Of a DNA stretch of 64,000 nucleotides, positions 1 through 9,054 are shown in pieces (within the stretch, counting starts at the first letter, position 1; every line of letters starts with the position of its first letter). The DNA is taken from positions 6,138,001 through 6,202,000 of the forward strand of contig NZ_JACHDO010000001.1 in assembly GCF_014201115.1 (NCBI RefSeq), given 5' to 3'. The stretch comes from Nocardiopsis metallicus (GTDB lineage Bacteria > Actinomycetota > Actinomycetes > Streptosporangiales > Streptosporangiaceae). Below the pieces are notes generated by a model. It was not told the DNA's origin. It did not search any database and saw only the letters and a program-made list of their open reading frames with translations. A program made the translations under genes and the position numbers.

Positions 1-2
1 TG

Positions 3-485
3 CTCGAACGGCTCCACGCCCTGGACCCCGTGCTGGCCGCATGGTGCTCCGACCACGATGTCGTGGCCGGTTCAGAGCTGGTCCGCGACATACACCCGCA
101 GGTCAGGAAAGCGGTCACCACCGTGGCTGGGAAACCGGTGGTGGGGATTGGGGACGCCACGATGACCGTCGAGCACGCCTCCGGACAAGGCGCGGGCGCC
201 TCGACCTGGGCCGCGTCGACGCTGCGCGACCAGATCCGACAGCAGCGACAAGTCAATCTGCCTGTGGACGCGGAGTTCCTGTCAGGGGCGTGGGAGGCCT
301 ACTGGGCTCGGCACGGTCAGTACACCTCGGCCTTCGGCGGGTTCGTCACCGCCTACTGGAGCGGGTTCCTGCCCGAGCACGTGTTGTCCGCGTTCGCCCA
401 GACCGTCGCCACCCCTGAGGGGGCGGCGGCCTGGGCCGCCGGACTGGACGACCCCGCACGGATGAACCACCTGCTCACCCTCTGA
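3..485 (+). CDS. FAD-dependent monooxygenase, C-terminal part (cut by window edge)
   Basis: The reading frame is open from the first bases of the window, so only the last 160 residues are present. A GIGDATMTVEHASGQGA stretch near residue 50 resembles the second flavin-contacting GD motif of class A/E flavoprotein monooxygenases such as styrene-monooxygenase-like enzymes, followed by a helical C-terminus. The N-terminal GxGxxG FAD fold would lie to the left. It ends 49 bases before the methyltransferase and is probably in the same operon as it and the polyketide synthase, which suggests an oxidative tailoring role. Family assignment rests mainly on the GD-like motif, so a related FAD oxidoreductase is possible. 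Confidence 0.55.
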   Translation, partial: LERLHALDPVLAAWCSDHDVVAGSELVRDIHPQVRKAVTTVAGKPVVGIGDATMTVEHASGQGAGASTWAASTLRDQIRQQRQVNLPVDAEFLSGAWEAYWARHGQYTSAFGGFVTAYWSGFLPEHVLSAFAQTVATPEGAAAWAAGLDDPARMNHLLTL

Positions 486-534
486 CCCCACCCTCCCCTT
501 GGTTCTTCTTCGAAATGGAAGGCGTTGCTGCGCC

Positions 535-1266
535 ATGCCCGAACACACCCCCCGCACCAGCACCGGTTCGGTGCCCAACCCCCGCCTGTACAGCCTGCGC
601 AACCTGCGCCGCTACCGCCGAGTGGTGGTCGGGCTGTCCCACCGCCTCGCGTGGAAGGTCGACAACAACCACATCCGCGACCTGTATGCGGTTCACACGG
701 CCCCGACCCACCTGGAGGTGGGACCGGCGGACGGCCACTTCTTGCTGAACGCGCCCCCGCCCACCGGGCCGCGAGGAGAGCCGGTGTCGGTGGCGTTGCG
801 GCAGATCCACCTGTTGGACCTCAACGACGCCCCGCTGGATTACTGCGCACCCAAGCTCGCCCAGCACGGCCAGGTGATCCCTCACCGGCACGACGTTCTG
901 TCCGCGCCGTGGCCGTTGCCGGACGACTCGGTGGGGTCGGTCGCGATGTTCCACGTCCTGCACTGCGTCCCCGGCCCCTCGCTGCGGTACAAGACCAAGG
1001 CATTCTCCGAAGCCGCACGCGTGCTCAGCCCGAACGGGACGTTCTTCGGCTCCACCCTCCTGGGGACCGAAGACCCACACACCAGCAACAACTGGCTCGC
1101 CCGGCGACTTCAGTCCGCATACAACGCTGCGGGCAGGAACATCTTCCACAACACCGGAGACCGCCTGGTCGACCTGCGGTCCATGCTGGACCTGCATTTC
1201 GCCCGTGTGGAACTGAACGTCATGGGCTCGGCTGGGGTGTGGGTCGCCAGGGAGCCGCGCCGATGA
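535..1266 (+). CDS. Class I SAM-dependent methyltransferase
   Basis: A 243-residue protein with a class I methyltransferase layout: motif I reads HLEVGPADGHFL near residue 60, an acidic loop HLLDLNDAPLDY follows near 95, and a PLPDDSVGSVAMFHVLHC segment near 130 matches the motif II/III region seen in UbiE/Methyltransf_11-type enzymes. The ATG at 535 is chosen over an in-frame GTG at 499 because GGAAGG lies about nine bases before it. Its TGA overlaps the ATG of the polyketide synthase (ATGA), so the two are translationally coupled, and it most likely methylates the polyketide product (inference). Confidence 0.85.
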   Translation: MPEHTPRTSTGSVPNPRLYSLRNLRRYRRVVVGLSHRLAWKVDNNHIRDLYAVHTAPTHLEVGPADGHFLLNAPPPTGPRGEPVSVALRQIHLLDLNDAPLDYCAPKLAQHGQVIPHRHDVLSAPWPLPDDSVGSVAMFHVLHCVPGPSLRYKTKAFSEAARVLSPNGTFFGSTLLGTEDPHTSNNWLARRLQSAYNAAGRNIFHNTGDRLVDLRSMLDLHFARVELNVMGSAGVWVAREPRR

Positions 1267-4169
1267 CTACAGACCAGCCCGCCCCACCGCATGCTCCGGT
1301 GGCGATCATCGGCATGGGGTGCCGCTTGCCCGGTGGTGTCAACTCCCCCGACCAGCTGTGGAAGACCCTGATCGAGGGGCGCGACTGCCTTTCGCGGATC
1401 CCGCAGGAGCGGTGGGAGCTGATGGTCGAACGCCTTCACCCGGAACAGGTACCTGAACACCCGTTCGCGGCCGGGATCGTGGACCACACCTTCGACCACG
1501 CCTACTTCGGTATCAGTGCCGACGAGGCAGCTGAGATGGACACTCAACAAGGATGGCTGTTGGAGGTCGCCCATGAGGCGCTGGCCGACGCCGCCCTGGA
1601 CCCCGCCGAGCTGGCCGGGACCAGGACCGGTGTGTACGTGGGGGCGGCCTCCATCGACCAGGCCGCCACCAACTTCGGAGCCAGAGCCCGGGTAGGGGTG
1701 TTCACCGCCTCGGGGGCGGGGATGGCGATCCTGGCCAACCGCCTCTCCCACCACCTGGACCTGGCCGGACCCTCCCTGACCCTGGACACCGCCTGCTCCT
1801 CCTCACTGACCGCCCTGCACTACGCAGTTCGGGACCTGCGCTCGGGCGAAGTGGAGGCGGCGCTGGTGGGCGGGACCAACGTGCTCTCCAACCCGGTCAT
1901 CACCGCCAGCTTCACCGAAACCGGGGTGCTTTCCTCGCGTGGCCGGTGCGCGCCCTTCGACCACAACGCCGACGGGTACGTGCGCTCCGAAGGCGCGGTG
2001 GTCCTGGTACTCACCCGTACCGGGGAAGCCACCACACGCGGGCACCGGATCTGGGCGCGGGTGTCCGGGACCGGGATCGGCCACGGCGGGAAGGCCCCGC
2101 ACCTGCTGGCTCCGCGCGCCGACCGCCAAGCACAGGCGATCCAACGGGCACTGGATGACGCAGGGATGCGCCCCGAGCGGGTGGGGTGGGTGCAGGCCCA
2201 TGGCACCGGCACCAAAGCGGGCGACCGCATCGAAGCGCGAGGCATCGCCCAGGCGCTGGGCGAGGGCGGTCCGGTGGCGGTGGGGTCGGTCAAGAGCGTG
2301 CTGGGCCACCTCGAAGGCGCCGCCGGAGCTCTCGGTGTCATGGCTGCTGCCCTGGCCGTTCACCACGGGCAGGTCCCACCGACCTTGCACCACCACCAGC
2401 TCCGCGCCGGACTGGAACACCAGGTGCGGGTGCCCGTGCGGGCCGAACCGTGGCCGCACACGAGCCAGGTGAACGGAGGACGAGTGGCCGGTGTGAGCGG
2501 GTTCGGGTTCGGTGGCTCCAACGCCCACGCCATCCTCACTCAAGCACCCGCCACTGATCCTCCCTCGGTCGAGGATCCGACGCCGCTACCGGAGACAGTG
2601 TTCATCTCCGCACACAGCCCGGCCGCTCTCGCCTCGGCCGCCGGCCGCCTGGCGGTCAACGCCCCCAGGGGCGGCTCGGTCGGGACAGTGGCCGACACCT
2701 CGCTCACGCGGGGTCCGCACCACCGGTGGCGGGCAGCGGTGACCGCCGCCGACCTGGGCACCCTGGTCCAAGGTCTGCGCAGCCTCCAGGACGGCACCCC
2801 TGACCCGTACACCATCACCCCACGCCTCACGTTGGGGCAGCGGCCGCTGGTGGTGTTCGTCTACTCCGGGCACGGCGGCCACCACCCCCACGCCGGGACC
2901 GAACTCATGCACCGGCCCGTCTTCGCCCAATCGGTGGAGGAAGCGCGGGCGGCGCTGGCCCAGCAGACCGGCTCCCCAGTGTGGGCTCCGGGCCAGGACA
3001 TCACCGGGTTCAGCGACGCTCAGCACTGCACCCACCTGATCCAGGTCGGGCTCACCGCGCTCCTGGTCGATCGCGGCATCAACCCCGACCTGGTGCTCGG
3101 CCACTCGGTGGGGGAGATCGCCGCCGCCCACACCGCACAGATCCTGGATACCGGAGCTGCGGCCCGCGTCCTGGCGCGACGCTCCGAACTCTTGGCCCAA
3201 CTGACCGAGGCCGGTGGACTGCTGGCCGTCCGTGCTAGAGCCGACGAGGTCCAAGCCCTGCTCGGCCCCTACCTGGGCCGCCTCACCATCGCCTCCTACA
3301 GCGCACCCAACGTGCAGGTGGTCGCCGGACCCGAAGAGGACCTGGACCACCTCCACACACACCTGGAGAAGGAGGGGATGTGGTGCAAACCGGTACCGGA
3401 CGTGATCCCCGCGCACTCCCCACTGATCGGCCCCCTCGCGCCTGCACTCCGTGAGGCCCTGGCCGGGCTGGTCAGCGCACCGCCCCGCCTTCCCATCGTC
3501 TCGACCGCCGACCCCGACCACACCGCAGGCCACCCGCACACCTGGGGCCCGGCCTACTGGGCCGACCAGGCACGGCAGCCGGTGCGCTTCACCCAGGCCC
3601 TGCACACCGCCGCCTCAGCCATGGGCCAGCGACCGGTGGTCTTCGTGGAGATCGGCCCCAAGGTGCTGCTGGCCGAGCACATCACCCACACCCTGACCGA
3701 CGTAGCGGTAACCGCCGTGACCAGCGACTCCTTTGGATTTGCTCGCGGGATCGGCCAGCTCTACACCACAGGCATCACCCCCACCGGGCCCACCACGAGG
3801 GCTCACCCGGAACTGGTGATCGCCCCGGGCTGGGACCACACCCGTAGCGGCAGCACAACCACAGATCAGCCACGGGCCCTGACACCCGCCCGGGACCAGG
3901 TCCAGGCACACCTGACCGAGGAAGTCGCACGGCTGGCGGACCTGCCCGAGGGCCTCGACCTGGACAGCACCTGGGCCCGGATCGGCCTGGGAAGCCACAA
4001 CCTGCTCCAACTCATCTCGCGCCTGCGCCGCGTCCCTGCCTGGGCTCAGGTCGATATCCAGCTCTTCCTGCCGGAGCAGACCTTCCGCCAGGTGGCCTCG
4101 ACCCTGTCCGAACTCCTGCCCGGACCGAATGAACCTGCCCTGGAGTGGGCGCCGTCCGTTCTCCCCTGA
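1263..4169 (+). CDS. Type I polyketide synthase, single module KS-AT-ACP
   Basis: A 968-residue single-module synthase. Ketosynthase spans about residues 12-425, with nucleophile Cys178 in DTACSSS, first His in HGTGTKAGDRIE and second His in GHLEGAAG. The acyltransferase runs about 525-815 with active-site GHSVGE near 613; the specificity region reads IPAHSP, which is neither the malonyl HAFH nor the methylmalonyl YASH signature, so the extender cannot be called. A terminal carrier protein (about 880-955) has its likely phosphopantetheine Ser911 in GLGSHNL instead of the usual GxDSL. No ketoreductase, dehydratase, enoylreductase or thioesterase is present, so it either acts iteratively to make an unreduced chain or hands on to a partner. 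The methyltransferase and monooxygenase upstream are probable tailoring enzymes. Confidence 0.95.
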   Translation: MTTDQPAPPHAPVAIIGMGCRLPGGVNSPDQLWKTLIEGRDCLSRIPQERWELMVERLHPEQVPEHPFAAGIVDHTFDHAYFGISADEAAEMDTQQGWLLEVAHEALADAALDPAELAGTRTGVYVGAASIDQAATNFGARARVGVFTASGAGMAILANRLSHHLDLAGPSLTLDTACSSSLTALHYAVRDLRSGEVEAALVGGTNVLSNPVITASFTETGVLSSRGRCAPFDHNADGYVRSEGAVVLVLTRTGEATTRGHRIWARVSGTGIGHGGKAPHLLAPRADRQAQAIQRALDDAGMRPERVGWVQAHGTGTKAGDRIEARGIAQALGEGGPVAVGSVKSVLGHLEGAAGALGVMAAALAVHHGQVPPTLHHHQLRAGLEHQVRVPVRAEPWPHTSQVNGGRVAGVSGFGFGGSNAHAILTQAPATDPPSVEDPTPLPETVFISAHSPAALASAAGRLAVNAPRGGSVGTVADTSLTRGPHHRWRAAVTAADLGTLVQGLRSLQDGTPDPYTITPRLTLGQRPLVVFVYSGHGGHHPHAGTELMHRPVFAQSVEEARAALAQQTGSPVWAPGQDITGFSDAQHCTHLIQVGLTALLVDRGINPDLVLGHSVGEIAAAHTAQILDTGAAARVLARRSELLAQLTEAGGLLAVRARADEVQALLGPYLGRLTIASYSAPNVQVVAGPEEDLDHLHTHLEKEGMWCKPVPDVIPAHSPLIGPLAPALREALAGLVSAPPRLPIVSTADPDHTAGHPHTWGPAYWADQARQPVRFTQALHTAASAMGQRPVVFVEIGPKVLLAEHITHTLTDVAVTAVTSDSFGFARGIGQLYTTGITPTGPTTRAHPELVIAPGWDHTRSGSTTTDQPRALTPARDQVQAHLTEEVARLADLPEGLDLDSTWARIGLGSHNLLQLISRLRRVPAWAQVDIQLFLPEQTFRQVASTLSELLPGPNEPALEWAPSVLP

Positions 4170-4356
4170 TCCCGGAACGGCACCCCTCGGGTCCCGTCGC
4201 TGCCGCCGAGGTAGTGGCGGGACCCGCCTTCGTCGCTGCCAACAGCCTTCAATGCGAATCCGACAGATGAGCTGATAAGCGAGAAGAACCGGACTCCCGC
4301 AACGCGTGGAAGGACACCTCTTGAAGAAGAAGTGTCTGCGTGTCGCGAGAAAACCA

Positions 4357-4383
4357 GACTCACAAGGACTCACCGCTGACTCA
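4357..4383 (-). repeat. Three GACTCA boxes (TGAGTC on the minus strand)
   Basis: GACTCA occurs at 4357, 4367 and 4378, with 10- and 11-base spacing. Read on the minus strand this is TGAGTC, the same core as in the plus-strand array about 90 bp downstream. The two clusters therefore face each other across the gap upstream of the gene at 4596. Confidence 0.7.
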
Positions 4384-4471
4384 GAGTCATAGCCAACCCC
4401 AGTCGCTCGGGGTTTGCACCTTCGAGAGCTGCGCTTGGACGCTCGCCTCCTTGGTCGAACTTTTACCTCGC

Positions 4472-4548
4472 TGAGCGCTCTGTGAGTCACATCTGAGTCC
4501 AGTCTGAGCGTGCCCTGAGCAACGTTTGAGTCTGTTCTGAGCGTGGCC
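4472..4548 (+). promoter_or_regulatory. Seven TGAG direct repeats at exact 11-bp spacing (probable operator array)
   Basis: TGAG starts at 4472, 4483, 4494, 4505, 4516, 4527 and 4538, exactly 11 bases apart; the next two bases are mostly TC or CG. The array ends 47 bases before the GTG of the gene at 4596. One copy per helical turn places all copies on one DNA face, as in binding sites of SARP-type regulators (7-bp repeats with 4-bp gaps) and some plasmid iterons. The binding protein is not identified; self-control by the downstream product is one possibility. Confidence 0.75.
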
Positions 4549-4595
4549 TGGTGTGAGGTGTCGGTGTCACAGCACCGGCACCCCGGGAGGCCTTC

Positions 4596-5429
4596 GTGTC
4601 CGTCACCTCATCACCCCTCGCCGCCACCGAAGAGTCCTTCATACGACTGACCCGCACGCACCTGCTCGTGCTGGGCCACTCGGTCCATCCCTGGCTCCAG
4701 GACCGGCCCTACGGGCTCGACGAACTCCGCGAGATCCTCATGACCCGAGGGACGCCTTACGCCGTCCGCGACCAGGTCTGGCGCCACACCATCGCGGCCG
4801 CTCGCCACTCGAAGGACTGGATGCTCGGAGCGCTCGGTCTGGCCATGCCCATGCTGCGCTCCGCTGTACGGATGGCCCGCCGCGGCCTGGACCCGCACAG
4901 CGTTGCCGATGTCGAAGCCGAGTCCCTGGCCGCCGCCATGCACCAGATCCGCACCATCCGGCTGGAGTACGCGCGTATCGCCTACTACCTGAGCTGCCGG
5001 GTGAGGCGTGCGGCGCTGGGTGCGCGTAAGCGGGTCCTGGCCGCTCCGGACCTGCTCACCCACCCGACAGGCCTGCCTGATGCTGGCAGCGAACCGGACA
5101 CGGCGGGGTCCTGTGAGGCGGTGCTGCTTGCCGCCGCACGGGAGGGGATCATCTCCGGGGCCGACGCCGAACTGATCGCCCGGACCCGGCTGGAGGCTGT
5201 GCCTCTGGCAACGGTCGCGGCCGAGCTCGGGGTGGCCTACAAGACCCTGGCCAAACGCCGCCGAAGGGCCGAGGCACACCTCGCCGCCGGTCTGCGGCCC
5301 TCGCGTGAACACCGCCGCGCGGACGAACCCGCGGCGGCGGAACCTCCTGCTTCGACCGTGAATGTCCACGCCATGCGCACATCCGCCTCACAGACGGAGT
5401 CGATTCCCCGACTTCCGCTGGCTTCTTAA
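4596..5429 (+). CDS. Sigma-70 region-4-like helix-turn-helix regulator of the element
   Basis: A 277-residue protein. GTG start at 4596 follows GGGAGG by five bases. The central part is helical and Ala/Arg rich; residues about 180-225 contain a helix-turn-helix resembling sigma factor region 4 (VPLATVAAELGVAYKTLAKR). No region 2 motif is evident, so it is more likely a regulator with a sigma-like DNA-binding domain than a complete sigma factor. It is the first gene of the putative integrative element and sits directly behind the phased TGAG array, which makes it a candidate for a switch controlling transfer genes (inference). Confidence 0.7.
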   Translation: MSVTSSPLAATEESFIRLTRTHLLVLGHSVHPWLQDRPYGLDELREILMTRGTPYAVRDQVWRHTIAAARHSKDWMLGALGLAMPMLRSAVRMARRGLDPHSVADVEAESLAAAMHQIRTIRLEYARIAYYLSCRVRRAALGARKRVLAAPDLLTHPTGLPDAGSEPDTAGSCEAVLLAAAREGIISGADAELIARTRLEAVPLATVAAELGVAYKTLAKRRRRAEAHLAAGLRPSREHRRADEPAAAEPPASTVNVHAMRTSASQTESIPRLPLAS

Positions 5430-5570
5430 GTAGATGAAGGCAACCGCAGGAATCCGGCTATGACGTGAGCTTCACGGCCGGTGTTTCCCGGGGTCGCGCT
5501 GAAGGGATCGGAGCGGATCAGGGGCCAGTTCCCTCGTCCGCTCTGGTCCGGAGCTGGAGAGGGGAAGTGC

Positions 5571-5801
5571 ATGCGCGTTCTGTGCAGGGCCACGGCAGCC
5601 GACCGCACGTGCGAGGGGCGGCCCGCACCTGGAGAGAACACCAGCGAGTCGTCACAAGCCTGGAGGGAGACAACCACCGTCAGGTCACGGCGCAAGTGCG
5701 GCGCGGCAGTGTTCAAGGCCTCGGCAGGAACCGGTACTCGCCGTGGGGCGGAGCAGCACCGCAGCCGGGGTGGCTCCCACAGCGTTGGGCGGGTGGTTTG
5801 A
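5571..5801 (+). CDS. Small hypothetical protein coupled to the coupling ATPase (tentative)
   Basis: A possible 76-residue, Arg/Ser/Thr-rich protein. Support is limited to a good ribosome site (GAGAGGGGAA before the ATG at 5571) and a stop that overlaps the next start (TGATG at 5799-5803), a usual sign of translational coupling. No domain is recognised and there is no membrane segment. The frame could also be open by chance in GC-rich DNA. The rest of the 5430-5800 gap shows no other gene. Confidence 0.3.
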   Translation: MRVLCRATAADRTCEGRPAPGENTSESSQAWRETTTVRSRRKCGAAVFKASAGTGTRRGAEQHRSRGGSHSVGRVV

Positions 5802-8164
5802 TGGTCGACTTCCTTTTGGGCGGCGGGGTCTTCCTGTTGATCGGGGCCATACCGCTCACCGGGGCAGGGGTGGGCGCGGCGGTGTTCGGTGCGCGGTTGG
5901 CCCGGCACCGCCACCTGTCCCGCGACGCGCGGGTGGTGGAGATCCTGCCTCCGCCCGAGGCCAGTCTGGAGAACGCGCGCGCGTTCTGGCAGCACGTGAT
6001 GGGGCTGCTGCGGCCGCGCTGGTCGCGGTGGCTGCTCCAACCCCACCTGGCGTTGGAGATCGTGGCCTCAGCGGACGGGGTGCGCTTCCAGGTGTGGGTG
6101 CCTGGCCTCGTCCCTCCGGGAACGGTGGAGAGGGCGGTCTGTGCGGCCTGGCCGGGAGCCACTACCTCCACGCGCCATGTGAAGGCGGAGGAGTCGCCGC
6201 TTCCTGAGGGCGTCTACACCACCGGAGGGCACCTGGGCTTGGGGCGCGAGGAGGTCTTTCCGCTGCGCACCAAGTTCGACGACGACCCCGCCCGGCCTCT
6301 GCTCGGGGCGTTCGAGGACCTGGCCGAGGGCGAACACGCCCTGGTACGGATCACCGCCCGGCCAGTGACGGGAGGGCGGGCCGCCAGGGCACGGCAGACG
6401 GCGGCCCGGCTGGCCGGGCACGCCGGGACGGCCTCGATGGTGGTCGAAACGCTGGCCCCTCCGGGAACGGGTGCGGGCACGCGGCGTCCGCTGACACTTC
6501 CGGGGACCGGGGATGACATCCGCTCCATCCTGACCAAGGCGGGCAGCCCGAGGCTGGCCTGTTCGCTCTCCTACATCCTGACCACGACCTGCCCCGGGGA
6601 CCAGGCCCGGGAGCGGTTGCGGGGCCGCGCTCACAGCGTCGCCTCGAGCTTCGCAGCGTTCACCTCGGGCACCAACCACCTGCACCGCCGCCACATGTTC
6701 ACACCCGCCTGGTGGGCGGTGAACCGGTTCCTGGCCCGAGGGGCGCTGTTGTCCACCGTTGAGCTGGCCGGGATCGCGCACCTGCCCACCGACACCAGCG
6801 TGCCCGGTCTGGCCCGCGCCGGAGCACGCCCGGCCGCACCCGCGCCGACCGTTCCGCGCGGGGGCGAGAACACCCGGGTGGTCGGGGACTCCGATGCCCG
6901 TTCTCACCGTCCTGTCGCGTTGGGGGTGGTGGAGGCCCGCCAGCACACCCACATCCTCGGCAAAACGGGGTCGGGCAAGTCCACGCTGCTGGCCAACCTG
7001 GTGCTCCAGGACGCCGAGGCGGGGCGGGCGGGGTTGGTGATCGACCCGCGCGGGGACCTGGTCACCGACATCCTGGCCCGTCTGCCCGAGCACGCGGTGG
7101 ACAAGGTGGTGCTCTTCGATCCTGACGACAACGCCCTGCCGCCCCGGCTGAACCTGCTCCAGGGCGGTGATGCTGACTTCACCTCCGACACGGTGGTGGG
7201 GATCTTCCGCCGTATCTACGCCGAGTACTGGGGGCCCCGAACTGACGACATCCTGCGGGCCGCCACCTTGACCCTGACCCGGGCCAAGGACCCGTCGTTG
7301 ACGTTGGGGGACGTGCCGCGCCTGCTCTCCGATGACGCTCTGCGGGCGGACACGATGGCCCAGGTCATCGCCCGCAGCGGCGATGACGCGGCCCTGTCCG
7401 ACTTCTGGAGGTGGTACTCCGGGCTCACCGTCTCAGCTAGGTCGTCGGTGACCGGGCCGGTGCTGAACAAGCTCAGGACGGCGCTGTTGCGTACGTGGGT
7501 GCGCCAGGTGGTGGCCTCGGGGCCCTCCACCATCGACCTGCCGAAGCTGTTCGACACCGGGCACCTGGTGCTGCTGCGTCTGCCCAAGGGCCGCCTGGGC
7601 GAGGACACCAGCTCGCTGATCGGGTCGTTCGCCTTGGCCGCCACCTGGCAGGCGGTCACCGCCCGCATCCACACACCCGAACACCAGCGCAAGGACTTGT
7701 GCGCCTACATCGACGAGGCCCAGAACTTCCTCAATCTGCCCGGGTCGTTGGAGGACATGCTCGCCGAAGCCCGCGGCTACCGGCTCGGGTTGACCCTGGC
7801 CCACCAGGAGCTCGGGCAGCTTCCGGGGGACCTGAGGAAGGCGGTCTCGGCCAACGCCCGCACCAAGGTGTACTTCTCGGCTTCGCCGGATGACGCGACG
7901 AGCCTGCAACAGCACACTCGGCCGGTGCTGGGCGCCTACGACCTCACCCACCTGGGGGCCTTTCAGGCCGTGGTGCGTCCCTTGGTGGGGGCCAAGGAGT
8001 TCGGCGCGGTCACCGTGCGGACCCGCCCGCTCCCCGAAGGCGTCCCGGGGCGCGCCACCGAGATACGCCAGGCCGCCAGGCGCTTCGGTGCCACAGAGCC
8101 CGCTCAGCCCAGGAGCTCGACACCGCCCCCGTCCATGGGCGGTAGGAAGGGGAACGCGGGGTGA
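5801..8164 (+). CDS. TraD/VirD4-like type IV coupling ATPase
   Basis: A 787-residue membrane ATPase. Residues about 4-28 form a hydrophobic segment, followed by a long cytoplasmic domain. Walker A is GKTGSGKSTLL near residue 387, preceded by HTHIL, and the Walker B-like box YIDEAQNF lies near 635; the C-terminus matches TraM-recognition/TraD-type coupling proteins that dock DNA-protein complexes onto a conjugation channel. The ATG at 5801 begins at the membrane segment and is preferred to an in-frame start 336 bases upstream. It overlaps the next gene (GTGA at 8161). No FtsK-like TraB of classical Streptomyces elements is seen, so transfer would rely on this ATPase (inference). Confidence 0.85.
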   Translation: MVDFLLGGGVFLLIGAIPLTGAGVGAAVFGARLARHRHLSRDARVVEILPPPEASLENARAFWQHVMGLLRPRWSRWLLQPHLALEIVASADGVRFQVWVPGLVPPGTVERAVCAAWPGATTSTRHVKAEESPLPEGVYTTGGHLGLGREEVFPLRTKFDDDPARPLLGAFEDLAEGEHALVRITARPVTGGRAARARQTAARLAGHAGTASMVVETLAPPGTGAGTRRPLTLPGTGDDIRSILTKAGSPRLACSLSYILTTTCPGDQARERLRGRAHSVASSFAAFTSGTNHLHRRHMFTPAWWAVNRFLARGALLSTVELAGIAHLPTDTSVPGLARAGARPAAPAPTVPRGGENTRVVGDSDARSHRPVALGVVEARQHTHILGKTGSGKSTLLANLVLQDAEAGRAGLVIDPRGDLVTDILARLPEHAVDKVVLFDPDDNALPPRLNLLQGGDADFTSDTVVGIFRRIYAEYWGPRTDDILRAATLTLTRAKDPSLTLGDVPRLLSDDALRADTMAQVIARSGDDAALSDFWRWYSGLTVSARSSVTGPVLNKLRTALLRTWVRQVVASGPSTIDLPKLFDTGHLVLLRLPKGRLGEDTSSLIGSFALAATWQAVTARIHTPEHQRKDLCAYIDEAQNFLNLPGSLEDMLAEARGYRLGLTLAHQELGQLPGDLRKAVSANARTKVYFSASPDDATSLQQHTRPVLGAYDLTHLGAFQAVVRPLVGAKEFGAVTVRTRPLPEGVPGRATEIRQAARRFGATEPAQPRSSTPPPSMGGRKGNAG

Positions 8165-9012
8165 GCAAGCCCAACGGAACGGGCCGACAGGGCACGCGCT
8201 CGCTGCTGGAGTCTTTGGCTTCCCGGGTGACCGCCAGGGACCTGGAGATCCTGGCCGGGGTGTATGACCACAACGTGATGACCACCCTGCAACTGCACCG
8301 GCTCTACTTCGCCCAGGCCCAGGACCGGCGGACCCGCCGTCGCCTCCTGGCCCTGTTGAGGTACGGGCTGCTGCACCGGTTCCGTCCCTTCTCCGGGGCC
8401 TATGTCCCCGACCACTGGGTGCTCTCCCGGGCAGGGGCGGAGGTGCTCGCCGCCCACCGGGACATCGGGGTGGCCGAGCTAGGGTTTCGCCAGGAGCAGG
8501 TCTGCCGGTGGGCGTTTTCCGGCCGGTTGGGACACATGCTCGGTCTGACCGAGTGCTTCACCCTGACCACCGAGGCCGCCCGCACCGTGGCCGACGCGGA
8601 GCTGGAGCGCTGGGACAGCGAAAGGGAGTGCGCACGCCAGTGGGGGCAGTTCGTGCGCCCCGACGCCTTCATGCGCTGGGTCCAGGGCAGCTCCGCGCTC
8701 GAAGCGTTCTGGGAGTACGACACCGGCACCGAGCCGGTGACGAGGGTCGTGGGCAAGATGGCCAGCTACAAGCGGCTGGCCGTGGCCTCCGGACTGCCCT
8801 CGGTCGTGCTCGTGGCCGTGCACTCCGAACGCAGGCAGGAAAGCATCACCACCAGGATGGGCCGGTCCGTGTCCGGCCAGGTGGGAGCCTACGTGGCCAC
8901 ACACGGCGCGCTCGCGGCCTCGGGGCCCGCCGCCCGCATCTGGCGAACACCCCAGGGCAGCGATCCCCTGGACCTGGTGGACATCGCCCGACGGCACCTC
9001 AACCCGGGGTGA
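8161..9012 (+). CDS. Replication-relaxation family protein
   Basis: A 283-residue protein starting at a GTG that overlaps the stop of the coupling ATPase. The N-terminus has the winged-helix signature of the replication-relaxation family (TARDLEILAGVYDHNVMTT, LHRLYF, then RRRLLALLRYGLLHRF), a family found next to TraD-like ATPases on actinobacterial plasmids and integrated elements and proposed to act as relaxase-like or replication proteins. The family contains no classical MOB histidine triad, and I see none here. It ends just before a strong hairpin terminator, closing the transfer operon. Confidence 0.8.
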   Translation: MSKPNGTGRQGTRSLLESLASRVTARDLEILAGVYDHNVMTTLQLHRLYFAQAQDRRTRRRLLALLRYGLLHRFRPFSGAYVPDHWVLSRAGAEVLAAHRDIGVAELGFRQEQVCRWAFSGRLGHMLGLTECFTLTTEAARTVADAELERWDSERECARQWGQFVRPDAFMRWVQGSSALEAFWEYDTGTEPVTRVVGKMASYKRLAVASGLPSVVLVAVHSERRQESITTRMGRSVSGQVGAYVATHGALAASGPAARIWRTPQGSDPLDLVDIARRHLNPG

Positions 9013-9054
9013 TGCGGCACCGGTAGCGGCGGGATCGGGGCCGCCGTGACCGCT

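Larger units (their letters stand above)
4170..4595. other. 426-bp intergenic region carrying a phased repeat array
   Basis: This gap separates the polyketide synthase from the sigma-like regulator. Composition is lower in GC than its neighbours and no credible gene is present. The right half carries seven TGAG repeats at exact 11-bp spacing, and the middle carries three GACTCA copies in opposite orientation; both are listed separately. The left end of the integrative element may lie here, but no att repeat matching the tRNA-Lys region was recognised. Confidence 0.7.

Noticed and set aside
525..1262. Upstream in-frame extension of the polyketide synthase
   Set aside because: It overlaps the methyltransferase in another frame and reads as low-complexity Pro/Arg/Gly; the ATG at 1263 starts the canonical ketosynthase.
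4459..4466. ACTTTTA near 4459 as a left att site matching the tRNA-Lys core
   Set aside because: Only seven bases match and the flanks differ; this is expected by chance.
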